From Thalassobius sp. Cn5-15 (lineage in GTDB: Bacteria > Pseudomonadota > Alphaproteobacteria > Rhodobacterales > Rhodobacteraceae): a stretch of DNA of 64,000 nt. The position numbers were made by a program, and so were the translations under genes. The notes below the pieces were generated by a model, which had not been told where the DNA came from, searched no databases, and saw only the letters and a list, made by a program, of their open reading frames with translations. Location: contig NZ_JAKRGF010000003.1 in NCBI RefSeq assembly GCF_022347685.1, positions 310,001 to 374,000 on the forward strand. Direction: 5' to 3'. Shown here piece by piece: positions 26,553 to 35,709 of the stretch. Every line of letters starts with the position of its first letter. Positions within the stretch are counted from its first letter, which is position 1.

Positions 26553-26933
26553 ATGACAACTTGGATTACGGTGTGTGACACCTGCAAAACCGAAGATTGG
26601 GAGGCCTCAGGCCGCGAACAGAAAGACGGCGAAGTTCTGGCCGAACTGGTCGAGGCCTGCGCCAGTGGCCGCGCGGATGTGAAAACCCGTCGTGTGTCCT
26701 GTCTGATGGGCTGCAATCAAGCTTGCAACATCGCGATCCAAGGTGAAGGCAAATTAGCCTACACTCTGGGCCGGTTCGATCCCACCGAGGAGGCTGCAGC
26801 GGCAATCGTCGAATACGCTGCCCTGCATGCCGACAGCAAATCCGGTCAGGTGCCGTTTCGCCAGTGGCCACAAGGCGTGAAAGGGCATTTTGTCACCCGC
26901 CATCCACCGCTACCGACGGATGAGGCGGAATAA
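26553..26933 (+). CDS. DUF1636 metal-binding protein of the cobalamin region
   Basis: A 126-aa protein with cysteines arranged as WITVCDTCKTEDW near the N-terminus and VSCLMGCNQACNIAIQ near residue 50. This pattern is that of the thioredoxin-like DUF1636 family, which can hold a 2Fe-2S cluster and is frequently found in cobalamin gene clusters. It directly abuts cobC (stop and start adjacent), so the genes are co-expressed. A role as a redox or metal-delivery partner in corrin synthesis is inferred. Confidence 0.85.
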   Translation: MTTWITVCDTCKTEDWEASGREQKDGEVLAELVEACASGRADVKTRRVSCLMGCNQACNIAIQGEGKLAYTLGRFDPTEEAAAAIVEYAALHADSKSGQVPFRQWPQGVKGHFVTRHPPLPTDEAE

Positions 26934-27872
26934 ATGATCCAAGAGGCTCGCGATCACGGCGGCGGCGTCGATGCTGCGGCAAAAACATACGGTGGCGTAC
27001 GATCTGATTGGCTGGACCTGTCGACCGGCATCAATCCGGTGCCCTACCCCATCGGCGAGATCAAAGCCGACGCTTGGAACGCCCTGCCCGACAAAGGCGC
27101 ACAACAGGCGTTGGTCGCAGCGGCGCGACAATTCTGGAACGCACCCGAAGGTGCTGCCATTTTGGCTGCGCCCGGCGCCTCATCCCTGATCGCACGCATT
27201 CCGGCGCTGCGCACAGCGGGCCGCGTGGATATTCCCACCCCCACCTACAACGAACACGCCGCTGCCTTTGCTGCGGCAGGCTGGCAGGTGACACCAAAGG
27301 ATCCCAGCGCCCGCGTTATCGTCCATCCGAACAATCCCACCGGCCACCTCTACAATACGGAACCGTATTGGTCAGATCTGCATATCATTGATGAGAGCTT
27401 CTGCGATGTGACCCCAAAGGCGACGCTGATTGAGCGTGCGGCCAATAACGGTACGATCGTTCTGAAAAGCTTTGGTAAATTCTGGGGCCTCGCTGGTCTG
27501 CGTCTGGGGTTTGCTATTGGAGACCCTTCTCTGATTGCAAAACTGGAACAGATGCTGGGCCCATGGCCCGTTGCCGGCCCTGCCCTGCGTGTTGGCACTG
27601 CCGCGTTGCAGGATCACGCATGGGCCGATGCCACTCGCCAGCGGCTGCAATCCGACAGTGACCGGTTGGATCAGATGATGACACAGGCAGGCGCGACGTT
27701 ACACGGCGGCACCACCCTGTTCCGTCTGTATGAGGTCGATGATGCCGCCCAATGGCAGAACCGTTTTGCGCAGGCGCAAATCTGGACCCGCATCTTCCCC
27801 TATTCCCGCAATTTCATCCGTCTGGGCCTGCCCGCGCCCGACCAATGGCACCGGCTGGAGGCCGCACTATGA
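26934..27872 (+). CDS. cobC: Threonine-phosphate decarboxylase
   Basis: A 312-aa aminotransferase-fold PLP enzyme (called CobC in aerobic, CobD in enteric nomenclature). Seen: HGGGVDAAAKTYG, WLDLSTGINPVPYP, HPNNPTGHLY, HIIDESFCDVTP and the PLP lysine in LKSFGKFWGLAGLRLGF. It decarboxylates L-threonine O-3-phosphate to (R)-1-aminopropan-2-ol phosphate for the nucleotide loop. It starts right after DUF1636 and overlaps cobD by four bases (ATGA). Confidence 0.93.
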   Translation: MIQEARDHGGGVDAAAKTYGGVRSDWLDLSTGINPVPYPIGEIKADAWNALPDKGAQQALVAAARQFWNAPEGAAILAAPGASSLIARIPALRTAGRVDIPTPTYNEHAAAFAAAGWQVTPKDPSARVIVHPNNPTGHLYNTEPYWSDLHIIDESFCDVTPKATLIERAANNGTIVLKSFGKFWGLAGLRLGFAIGDPSLIAKLEQMLGPWPVAGPALRVGTAALQDHAWADATRQRLQSDSDRLDQMMTQAGATLHGGTTLFRLYEVDDAAQWQNRFAQAQIWTRIFPYSRNFIRLGLPAPDQWHRLEAAL

Positions 27873-28777
27873 TTCTGTTTCTTGCCATGCTCCTGGACGC
27901 TGCCGTGGGCGAACCCAAGGCGATCTATGACCGTGTCCCCCACCCTGCCATTCTGATGGGGCGATTGATCGGCTGGGCCGACACCCGTTTCAACAATGAT
28001 GAAGACAACTATGAACGCCGCCGTGAGAAGGGCGTACTGACAATGGCCGCGCTTGGCCTTGGCGCGCTGGTGCTCGGCTGGATCCTTGCCAGCTTTGGCC
28101 CCATCGTCGAACTCCTCATTCTGGCCGCGCTTCTGGCGCAGCGGTCGCTAGTGGACCATGTGCGTGACGTAGGCAATGCGCTGCGCCTGTCCGTAGGTGA
28201 TGGCCGCCTGATGGTCGCCCGCATTGTCGGGCGCGACACTTCAGACATGGATGGCCCCGCCATCAGCCGCGCCGCGATTGAAAGCGCGGCCGAAAACTTC
28301 TCCGACGGGGTGATTGCACCAATTTTCTGGTATGCGCTCCTCGGGCTGCCGGGGTTACTGCTGTATAAAATCACCAACACTGCTGACAGCATGATCGGCT
28401 ATCGTACCGAGCGGCATGAAGATTTCGGCTGGGCTGCTGCCAAATTCGACGATCTGCTGAATCTGGTTCCCGCCCGCCTGACTGCGGTTCTGATTGCCCT
28501 GACACACCGTGTTTATCAGGGCTGGCCGCTCTTGGTGCAGGATGCGCGCCGTCACCGATCCCCCAACGCAGGGTGGCCAGAGGCCGCGATGGCCCGCGCG
28601 CTGGATGTGGCGCTCGCCGGGCCGCGCTCATACGAAGGTGAAATGCAGGATTTCGCCTATGTAAACGTCGAAGGCACCCAAGACGCCAGCCCCGATCACG
28701 TCGATGCAGCCTGCACCGCGCTATGGCGGGTTTGGGGCGTCATGCTCGCTCTTGCCCTGATCGTCACGGTGATCTGA
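27869..28777 (+). CDS. cobD: Adenosylcobinamide-phosphate synthase (CbiB/CobD)
   Basis: A 302-aa membrane protein with about four or five helices. Family motifs: LDAAVGEPKAIYDRVPHPAILMGRLI, GRDTSDMDGPAISRAAIESAAENFSDGVIAPIFWY and ITNTADSMIGYRTERHEDFGWAAAKFDDLLNLVPARLTA. It attaches the aminopropanol arm to adenosylcobyrate. The start at 27869 overlaps the cobC stop (ATGA); the frame continues upstream within cobC only by chance. Confidence 0.95.
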   Translation: MILFLAMLLDAAVGEPKAIYDRVPHPAILMGRLIGWADTRFNNDEDNYERRREKGVLTMAALGLGALVLGWILASFGPIVELLILAALLAQRSLVDHVRDVGNALRLSVGDGRLMVARIVGRDTSDMDGPAISRAAIESAAENFSDGVIAPIFWYALLGLPGLLLYKITNTADSMIGYRTERHEDFGWAAAKFDDLLNLVPARLTAVLIALTHRVYQGWPLLVQDARRHRSPNAGWPEAAMARALDVALAGPRSYEGEMQDFAYVNVEGTQDASPDHVDAACTALWRVWGVMLALALIVTVI

Positions 28778-28846
28778 GAATTTTCTAACCCATACGGCGC
28801 CGTACGTGGTAGGCAGCGCGCAACTTATTCAACTCAAGAGGCATTT

Positions 28847-30022
28847 ATGAAACGCGCTCTAACGACCCTTGCCCTAATCGCAGGTCTGGCCGCCCCCGCA
28901 TACGCCAGCGAATGTGGCGGTAATTTCAACGCATTTGTCAAAGACCTGCGCAACGAGGCAGAGGCCAACGGGTATGATGCAGGTCTAACCAAACGCTTCT
29001 TCGCCAATGTTCGCCAAGATCAGAACGTGCTGGCTGCCGACCGCCGCCAAGGCGTGTTTCAGATGGATTTCACAAGCTTTTCACGTCGGTTGATTTCGCA
29101 AGGCCGCATCAACACCGGCAAGCGCAAAGCGCAGGAATACAGCGCCGTTTTTGACCGGATCGAACGAGAATATGGCGTGTCGCGCGGTGTCCTTTTGGCG
29201 TTCTGGGCGTTTGAAACGGATTACGGCGGGTTTCAGGGTGACATCAATACACTGAACGCACTGGTCACGCTGGCTCATGACTGCCGCCGTCCCGAATTGT
29301 TCCGCCCCCAAGTCTTTGCTGCGCTGGAGCTGTATCGCCGCGGCAATTTTGACCCCCAACGCACCACAGGTGCCTGGGCGGGCGAAATCGGCATGGTGCA
29401 GATGCTACCTGCCGACATTCTGGAAAACGGTGTGGATGGCGACGGCGACGGTCAAGTATCGCTAAAAACCTCTGCCCCTGATGCGTTGATGTCGGGGGGC
29501 AAAATGCTGCAACACCTCGGATGGCGTGCGGGGGAACCATGGCTGCAAGAGGTTGAGGTGCCTGCCAATATGGACTGGTCCCTCAGCGGTACGGCACAGG
29601 CACTGCCAGTCAGCAAATGGCAGGCGATGGGCGTGCGCCCACGCTCCGGTGCATGGGATGGCAAGGGGCTGAAGGCTAAGTTAATCCTGCCGCAGGGCCG
29701 GAATGGCCCCGCTTTCGTTGCCTATCCGAACTTCGACGTTTATTTTGAATGGAATCAAAGCTTTACATATGTACTGACTGCTGCCTACTTCGGCACCCGC
29801 CTGATGGGTGGTCCGGTATTTAACGCAGGTAACCCTGATCCCGGTCTGGAAGGCGCGGAGATGAAAGCCCTGCAAAGCAAGTTGGCCGCGCGCGGGCATG
29901 ATGTGGGCAAAATCGACGGTATCTTGGGCGCGGGCACCCGTGCTGCGACGCAGGCGGAACAGCAACGTCTGGGCCTGCCAGCGGATGCTTGGCCAACACG
30001 AGCGCTGCTGAACGCACTGTGA
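28847..30022 (+). CDS. Lytic murein transglycosylase (MltB family) with peptidoglycan-binding domain
   Basis: A 391-aa exported enzyme. A signal peptide (MKRALTTLALIAGLAAPAYASE) precedes the SLT_2/MltB domain: FNAFVKDLRNEAEANGYDAG, the catalytic glutamate in LLAFWAFETDYGGFQGD, and EIGMVQMLPADILENGVDGDGDG. The last 60 residues (MKALQSKLAARGHDVGKIDGILGAGTRAATQAEQQRLGLPADAWPT) form a PG_binding_1 domain. It cleaves the glycan strand of peptidoglycan with 1,6-anhydro ring formation, acting in the periplasm. No lipobox is visible, so it is probably soluble. Confidence 0.93.
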   Translation: MKRALTTLALIAGLAAPAYASECGGNFNAFVKDLRNEAEANGYDAGLTKRFFANVRQDQNVLAADRRQGVFQMDFTSFSRRLISQGRINTGKRKAQEYSAVFDRIEREYGVSRGVLLAFWAFETDYGGFQGDINTLNALVTLAHDCRRPELFRPQVFAALELYRRGNFDPQRTTGAWAGEIGMVQMLPADILENGVDGDGDGQVSLKTSAPDALMSGGKMLQHLGWRAGEPWLQEVEVPANMDWSLSGTAQALPVSKWQAMGVRPRSGAWDGKGLKAKLILPQGRNGPAFVAYPNFDVYFEWNQSFTYVLTAAYFGTRLMGGPVFNAGNPDPGLEGAEMKALQSKLAARGHDVGKIDGILGAGTRAATQAEQQRLGLPADAWPTRALLNAL

Positions 30023-30044
30023 TCCAAAGGCTTTAGAACATTTA

Positions 30045-30074
30045 AACCGGCCGCATTATTGGCGGCCGGTTTTC
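30045..30074. terminator. Bidirectional terminator
   Basis: A 10-bp stem (AACCGGCCGC with GCGGCCGGTT, 7-base loop) followed by TTTTC on the plus strand. It separates the convergent transglycosylase and 131-aa hypothetical genes and abuts the stop codon of the latter. Confidence 0.88.
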
Positions 30075-30468
30075 AGTAGGTCACCGAATTCTCAGCCATT
30101 TCACGTACCGGGAAACGCTGACCGTCGGCAGTCAAAATCACCAAACGACCACTATTTTCCACGATGCGATCGCAGCGTGTCACCTCGGTGATAAAATCAA
30201 CACAGACCACACTGCCCTCCTCAGCGCGCCACATGCCGTGCCAGTCACCGCCACCGGCATAGGTCCACTGGTAGGTACCATCCTCTTTGTAAGCTGAGGT
30301 GCCGCCATCAAAAAACTCCAGCGTGCGTCCCTGCAGCCTATTTTGAAGATCCAATTGACTGAACAACATATCGCTGTCGCGGTCCGGCCAAATCTGTTCC
30401 TGCGCAAGCAACGGGCCTGCAATGAGAGCGGCCAGCGCCGCCCATTTCAAAGCGTTAGGTGTCTGCAT
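30073..30468 (-). CDS. Exported hypothetical protein
   Basis: A 131-aa protein with a signal peptide (MQTPNALKWAALAALIAGPLLAQE). The mature part is rich in aromatic and acidic residues (GRTLEFFDGGTSAYKEDGTYQWTYAGGGDWHGMWRAEEGSVVCVDF) and holds two cysteines that could form a disulfide. The pattern resembles small periplasmic beta-barrel domains that recur in Rhodobacterales. Function unknown. It lies between smc and the transglycosylase. Confidence 0.75.
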   Translation of the reverse strand: MQTPNALKWAALAALIAGPLLAQEQIWPDRDSDMLFSQLDLQNRLQGRTLEFFDGGTSAYKEDGTYQWTYAGGGDWHGMWRAEEGSVVCVDFITEVTRCDRIVENSGRLVILTADGQRFPVREMAENSVTY

Positions 30469-30560
30469 TCTCTACCTCCTGTTCCAAGTGATCCTGACAC
30501 GGGTTGAAGCGCGACAGGGTCACAATCAGGTGACGTCTTAGTAAAGGGAGGGGTGAGGGA

Positions 30561-33500
30561 TCAGGCGACCAGCGCCTCAGCCTTCTTCAGATCGACGCTG
30601 ACCAGTTGGCTAACACCCTGTTCTTGCATGGTGACACCGAACAGGCGGTCCATACGTGCCATCGTCACCGCATGGTGGGTGATGATCAGGAAACGGGTAT
30701 CGGTGCGGCGACACATTTCGTCCAGCAGATCGCAAAAGCGCGTCACGTTCGCATCATCCAGCGGTGCGTCCACCTCATCCAACACGCAGATCGGCGCAGG
30801 GTTGGCAAGGAACACAGCAAAGATCAGCGCCATCGCGGTCAGGGTTTGCTCCCCCCCGGACAAGAGAGACAACGTCGACAGTTTCTTGCCCGGCGGCTGG
30901 CACATGATCTCTAGCCCCGCGTCCAGTGGATCATCACTTTCGATCAGTTCCAGATTGGCCTCCCCGCCACCAAAAAGGTGGGTGAACAAGAGCGAGAAAT
31001 TGGAGTTTACCTGCTCAAACGCGGTCAACAGCCGTTCGCGACCCTCTTTGTTGAGGTTGGCGATACCGGACCGCAGCGCTTTTATCGCCTCCTCAAGGTC
31101 AGCCTTTTCGTCGACCAGCGCCCCATGTTCTTCACGCACTTCCTTTGCGTCTTCCTCGGCGCGCAGGTTGACTGCCCCCAGTGCGTCTCGCTGACGTTTC
31201 AGGCGATTGACGTCTTGTTCCAACGCGTCTGCATCGGCCATGTCTTCGGGATTTACATCCAGCGTCTGCAGCAATGCCTTGGGTGTGACCTGCATCACCT
31301 CATCAATCCGCTCAACAGTCAGAGCGACTGTTTCGTGCGCAGCCTCTGCGCGGGCCTCTGACCCTGCACGGGCTTCGCGGGCATCAGATGCAGCGCGTTC
31401 TGCGTCGCGTTCGCCCTGTTCAGCCAGCCGCAGGGCATTTTCCGCCTCTGCCAAAACATCAGCCGCCTGTTTCCGCCGATCCTCTGCGGTTTCAATCGCC
31501 TCACCCAGCTCTTCGCGCTTTTCCGCGATCTCTTCAGGCATGGCCATCGCTTCGGCTAGTTCTTCTTCGCTTTCTTCCTTGCGCTCCGCCAGTTCTGTAC
31601 TGCGTTTGGAGGCGGTTTCAAGGCGGTGTTTCCAGCCAGAGATTTCCTTGGTCACCTCCTGCGTGCGACGCAGGCGGGCCTCACCCTCGCGGCGCACCTC
31701 ATCATGGGCGGAACGTTTGGTCATCATGGTCATCCGCGCGGCCTCAACCGTCAGCTTCAGATCCTCAATCGCGGCGCGGGCCTCTGTCAGATCCTCCAGA
31801 TCCTCCATCGCTTCTTCGGCCTCAACCACACGCTCACGGGCCTCCATCGCTTCATCTTCATGGCGCTCCACCGCCATACCGAGACTTTCAAGCTTTGAGC
31901 CCGCCAGTGTCATATCCGCCTCTGCCCGCGACAACTTGCGAGAGGCCTCATTCACCAGACGATCCGCATCACGGCGTGCCTGACGGGCAGCCTGATCAGC
32001 GCGGGTCAGATCAGCCAGACGTTGCGTCAATGCCTCATGCGCCGCACGTGCAGCTTCAGCGCGGCTGTTGGCGTGTTCTGATTGCTGTTTTAACTCTTCC
32101 AAACGGTTCAGCTGTTGCAGGCGCAGCGCGGCAGCGGACGGTGCATCCTCTGCCCAGGCGCGATAGCCATCCCAACGCCACAAGTCGCCTTCTATCGACA
32201 CAAGGCGCTGCCCCGGCTGCAAAAGAGGCTGAAGGCGCGGCGCGTCCTCAGGATCAATCAAACCGATTTGCCCCATACGCCGCGCAAGAACATCCGGCAC
32301 TGAAACATGATTGGACAGCGCAGGCACGCCGTCAGGCAGTCGTTGCACCACATCGTAATCAGGCAATTCGGTCCAGCCAGAGGGGCCATCCCCCTCCACC
32401 TGCGGAGCGCGCAAATCATCAGCCAGCGCAGCGCCCAGCGCCTTTTCAAACCCAATCTCCACCTGCAGGCGGTCAAGGATCTGGCCACCCTCTGCCGTGT
32501 CACGTTCCAAAAGTTTCGCGAGTGCCGTGACCTCAGCCCTGAGCGCGTTCAATTCGCCCTCAGTCTCGGACCGTTCGGCGCGCACATCTGCCTCACGCGC
32601 CTGTGTCTCCGCGCGGGCGGTTTCTGCGTCCAGCAGGGTCTCTTCGGCGTTTTCGGCAGTCGCTTGCGCGATCTCTGCTTCTTCTTCAGCGCTGGCGAAA
32701 TTCGCCTCTGCCTGCTCGGACGCCTGCTGCGCGGCAGTGACAGCATCGCGGGCTTTCATCGCCTCCGCCTCAGACCGTGCCAGCGTGCGGCGCACATCAT
32801 CCAGCAAGCGCTGCGCTGATTGGTGGCGGGCGGACAAACGCGCAACATCTTCGGTCTGTTGCGACATCTCTGCCTCACGTTCCTGCAGGATGGCAGCGGC
32901 CTCTTGCGCCATGTCTGATGCGATCTCCAGCTTTTCCTCATGGCCTTCGCTGGCTTTTTGCAACTCCCGCGCTTCCCACTCCAGACGTTCGATCGTTTCA
33001 CCAGCGTCGCGGTTCAGGCCGGCCTCGCGCTCGATATCCTTGGCCATCTGCAGAATGCGATTTTTCAGCGTTTCAATGGATTGCAGCGCCTGGGCTTCCT
33101 GATCCTTCAGCGTATCACGCTGCACCATGAGGCGTTGCAGTATCGCGGCGGCAATCGCCTCTTCTTCCCGCAGGGGAGGCAAGCCTGCATCCAGTTCTTC
33201 CCGCATCTTGGCGATTTTGCGCGCCTCTGCCTCTGCTTGTGCGGCGACCGTGACTCGGGACCGAAGCTCTGCCTCTGCAGCCAGTCGCGCCTCATCCGCC
33301 TCGCGCCAGCGGCGGTAGAGCAGCAGACCCTCAGCCTTGCGAAGCTCTTCGCCAATGATGCGATAGCGGGCGGCCTGACGGGCCTGACGATCGAGCGTTG
33401 CCAGTTGACTGGCCAGCTGATCTACCACGTCATCGACACGCGCCAGATTCTGTTCCGCGCCCTTCAGCTTCAGTTCTGCCTCATGACGCCGCTGATAGAG

Positions 33501-34016
33501 GCCAGAGATCCCCGCAGCCTCTTCCAGAATACGCCGCCGCGCCTTGGGTTTAGCGTTGATCAGTTCTGAAATCTGACCCTGCCGCACCAGCGCCGGTGAA
33601 TGTGCGCCAGTGGAAGCATCTGCAAACAGCATCTGCACGTCACGGGCACGGACATCCTTGGTATTCACCTTGTAGGCAGATCCAACATCGCGGGTAATCC
33701 GGCGGACAATTTCCAGCTGATCATCGTCATTGAACCCCGCGGGCGCCAAGCGCTGCGAATTGTCGATGACAAGGCTGACCTCAGCATAATTCCGCGCCGG
33801 ACGGGACGAGGCACCGGCAAAGATCACATCCTCCATCCCGCCACCGCGCATCGCCTTGGGACGAGTTTCGCCCATCACCCAGCGCAGCGCCTCCAAAAGG
33901 TTCGATTTGCCACAGCCGTTCGGCCCGACCACGCCGGTCAACCCGTCCTTGATCAACAGATCGGTCGGATCGACGAAGCTTTTAAAGCCGGTCAGTCTGA
34001 GTTTAGAAAACAGCAA
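30561..34016 (-). CDS. smc: Chromosome segregation protein SMC
   Basis: A 1151-aa SMC ATPase. Walker A GPNGCGKSNLLEALRWVMGE lies near residue 33. Long coiled coils (rich in Glu, Ala, Arg) flank a hinge at about 510-640 (DGPSGWTELPDYDVVQRLPDGVPALSNHVSVPDVLARR). The C-terminal head has LSLLSGGEQTLTAMALIFAVFLANPAPICVLDEVDAPLDDANV, joining the ABC signature and Walker B. It organises and segregates the chromosome with ScpA/ScpB. A perfect DnaA box lies 115 bases upstream of its start. Confidence 0.97.
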   Translation of the reverse strand: MLFSKLRLTGFKSFVDPTDLLIKDGLTGVVGPNGCGKSNLLEALRWVMGETRPKAMRGGGMEDVIFAGASSRPARNYAEVSLVIDNSQRLAPAGFNDDDQLEIVRRITRDVGSAYKVNTKDVRARDVQMLFADASTGAHSPALVRQGQISELINAKPKARRRILEEAAGISGLYQRRHEAELKLKGAEQNLARVDDVVDQLASQLATLDRQARQAARYRIIGEELRKAEGLLLYRRWREADEARLAAEAELRSRVTVAAQAEAEARKIAKMREELDAGLPPLREEEAIAAAILQRLMVQRDTLKDQEAQALQSIETLKNRILQMAKDIEREAGLNRDAGETIERLEWEARELQKASEGHEEKLEIASDMAQEAAAILQEREAEMSQQTEDVARLSARHQSAQRLLDDVRRTLARSEAEAMKARDAVTAAQQASEQAEANFASAEEEAEIAQATAENAEETLLDAETARAETQAREADVRAERSETEGELNALRAEVTALAKLLERDTAEGGQILDRLQVEIGFEKALGAALADDLRAPQVEGDGPSGWTELPDYDVVQRLPDGVPALSNHVSVPDVLARRMGQIGLIDPEDAPRLQPLLQPGQRLVSIEGDLWRWDGYRAWAEDAPSAAALRLQQLNRLEELKQQSEHANSRAEAARAAHEALTQRLADLTRADQAARQARRDADRLVNEASRKLSRAEADMTLAGSKLESLGMAVERHEDEAMEARERVVEAEEAMEDLEDLTEARAAIEDLKLTVEAARMTMMTKRSAHDEVRREGEARLRRTQEVTKEISGWKHRLETASKRSTELAERKEESEEELAEAMAMPEEIAEKREELGEAIETAEDRRKQAADVLAEAENALRLAEQGERDAERAASDAREARAGSEARAEAAHETVALTVERIDEVMQVTPKALLQTLDVNPEDMADADALEQDVNRLKRQRDALGAVNLRAEEDAKEVREEHGALVDEKADLEEAIKALRSGIANLNKEGRERLLTAFEQVNSNFSLLFTHLFGGGEANLELIESDDPLDAGLEIMCQPPGKKLSTLSLLSGGEQTLTAMALIFAVFLANPAPICVLDEVDAPLDDANVTRFCDLLDEMCRRTDTRFLIITHHAVTMARMDRLFGVTMQEQGVSQLVSVDLKKAEALVA

Positions 34017-34130
34017 GTGGCGCGGTATCCCTGCGTTTGGCCTAAATATGATTCCAATGATCCCTGATCCTGAGTGGTCACGAAGGCGTGAGTCAACGCA
34101 ATGACCCCGTATTTCGACTTATCCTGTCAG

Positions 34131-34139
34131 TTATCCACA
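34131..34139. promoter_or_regulatory. Single consensus DnaA box upstream of smc
   Basis: TTATCCACA, the strict consensus DnaA box, lies in the 610-bp gap between smc and cobW, about 115 bases from the smc start. Only one box is seen, so this is not an origin. A role in cell-cycle control of smc is possible but unproven. Confidence 0.45.
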
Positions 34140-34248
34140 AAATATTGCGGGTTGTCGGCAAAAGCCCTGCGAAATGACGTCGTTTTTAATCCCCGGCGCT
34201 GCGCAAACACGCTTGACCTATGGGGCGCATTTACGCGATCAAATGCCT

Positions 34249-34438
34249 CGTATGGTTTCTGCGGGTCACCGGATCTGCAGGACGAAGAGGGAATGTGGAA
34301 CAGGAGATCCAAGCCGGAACCTGCGACCACAGCCGCCCCCGCGACTGTCCGCGGTGAGCCGCTGTCAAAGAGCCACTGAGCATACGCTTGGGAAGGCGAC
34401 AGCGGTATTGACCCGCCAGCCAGGAGACCTGCCATACG
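34249..34438 (+). ncRNA. Cobalamin (AdoCbl) riboswitch
   Basis: All conserved parts of the B12 element are visible in order. P1 is CGTATGG (34249-34255) with CCATACG (34432-34438). Between them come GGGAATGTGG, CCGGAACCTGCGACCACAGC, CCCCGCGACTGT, the B12 box GCCACTG (34372-34378), GGGAAGGC and AGCCAGGAGACCTGCC. Downstream, CCGAAAGC/GCTTTCGG and CCTGC/GCAGG hairpins lie before the cobW ribosome binding site and may form the expression platform. It should repress cobW, the GNAT gene and possibly cobN when B12 is plentiful. Confidence 0.95.
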
Positions 34439-34626
34439 CAGAAAAAACCGAATCCGTCGGGGATGGCGGGTGAGAGGAAAGATGCCCGAAAGCCGCAGCA
34501 TATCTGTGCGACCGCTTTCGGCGACTGCACTCTGGCACTGTCCCCCGGCACTGATTACATAGCCGAAAATCAGCCTGCGTGGCAGGTTCCGCAGTCACCG
34601 CCCGCCCAAAGAGAGAGAACACAAAT

Positions 34627-35709
34627 ATGTCCGCCAAGATCCCCGCCACCGTTGTCACAGGTTTCCTGGGCGCCGGGAAAACCACGCTTATCCGCAACAT
34701 GCTGGCCAATGCCAACGGCAAACGCATTGCGCTGATCATCAATGAATTCGGCGACCTTGGCGTCGATGGTGACATCCTGAAGGGGTGCGGCGATGAAACC
34801 TGCACCGAAGATGACATCATGGAGCTCAGCAACGGTTGCATCTGCTGCACCGTGGCCGAAGATTTTATTCCGACGTTGGAGAAACTGCTCGATCGTGATC
34901 AGAAGCCTGACCACATCGTGATCGAAACCTCCGGCCTTGCGCTGCCGCAGCCGCTGGTCCGCGCCTTTAACTGGCCCGAGATCTCGACCCGCGTGACAGT
35001 GGATGGCGTTGTCACCGTCGTGGACGGCCGCGCTGTACATGACGGCCAGTTCGCCCACAACGTCGCTGCGGTGGACGCACAGCGCAAGATGGACGAAAAC
35101 CTCGACCATGAAACGCCACTGTCCGAACTGTTTGCAGATCAGGTCACCTGCGCCGATATGATCGTGGTCAACAAATCAGACCTACTGAGCGAGGACGAAG
35201 CATCCCAGCTGACCGCCAAGCTGAAGTCAGAGAGCCGGTCAGGCGTGCAGGTTATCAAAGCCTCGATGGGGGCGCTGCCAGTGGATGTGCTGCTAGGCCA
35301 AGGGGTGGGCGCCGAAGAGGACATGGACGCCCGCCACGAAAGCCACCACCATCACCACCATGAGGATGACCATCACCACGACGATGATCATCATGATGAT
35401 CACGACCACCACCACGATCATGATCACGACGCTTTCGAAAGCTTCGTCGTGGAGCGCGCCGAAGTGGCCGATCCCAAGGCCTTCGCTGATCAGGTGGTAT
35501 CCGTCATCCGCGACCATGGCATCCTGCGCCTGAAAGGCTTCGCCGCTGTTGAAGGCAAACCCATGCGTCTGACCCTGCAGGCCGTTGGCCCGCGCATCGA
35601 TACCTATTTCGACCAACCCTTCGGCAGCGCCCCGCGCCAGACCCGTCTGGTGGTGATCGGTGAATCCGGCCTGGACCGCGCCGCGATCGAAAAAGCGCTG
35701 CAGGCATGA
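34627..35709 (+). CDS. cobW: CobW family GTPase with His-rich metal-binding loop
   Basis: A 360-aa G3E-family GTPase. Walker A GFLGAGKTTLIRN (about residue 12), the metal-binding GCICCTV motif (about 74), NKSDLL for guanine recognition and a C-terminal CobW_C domain (VSVIRDHGILRLKGFAAVEG) are all visible. A loop of about 38 residues at 235-275 consists almost wholly of His and Asp, typical of CobW. It is thought to load cobalt onto the CobNST chelatase. It follows the cobalamin riboswitch and overlaps the GNAT gene by four bases. Confidence 0.96.
   Translation: MSAKIPATVVTGFLGAGKTTLIRNMLANANGKRIALIINEFGDLGVDGDILKGCGDETCTEDDIMELSNGCICCTVAEDFIPTLEKLLDRDQKPDHIVIETSGLALPQPLVRAFNWPEISTRVTVDGVVTVVDGRAVHDGQFAHNVAAVDAQRKMDENLDHETPLSELFADQVTCADMIVVNKSDLLSEDEASQLTAKLKSESRSGVQVIKASMGALPVDVLLGQGVGAEEDMDARHESHHHHHHEDDHHHDDDHHDDHDHHHDHDHDAFESFVVERAEVADPKAFADQVVSVIRDHGILRLKGFAAVEGKPMRLTLQAVGPRIDTYFDQPFGSAPRQTRLVVIGESGLDRAAIEKALQA

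Noticed and set aside
34131-34139. Replication origin near the DnaA box
   Set aside because: Only one consensus box, no AT-rich unwinding region or dnaA/dnaN neighbours.
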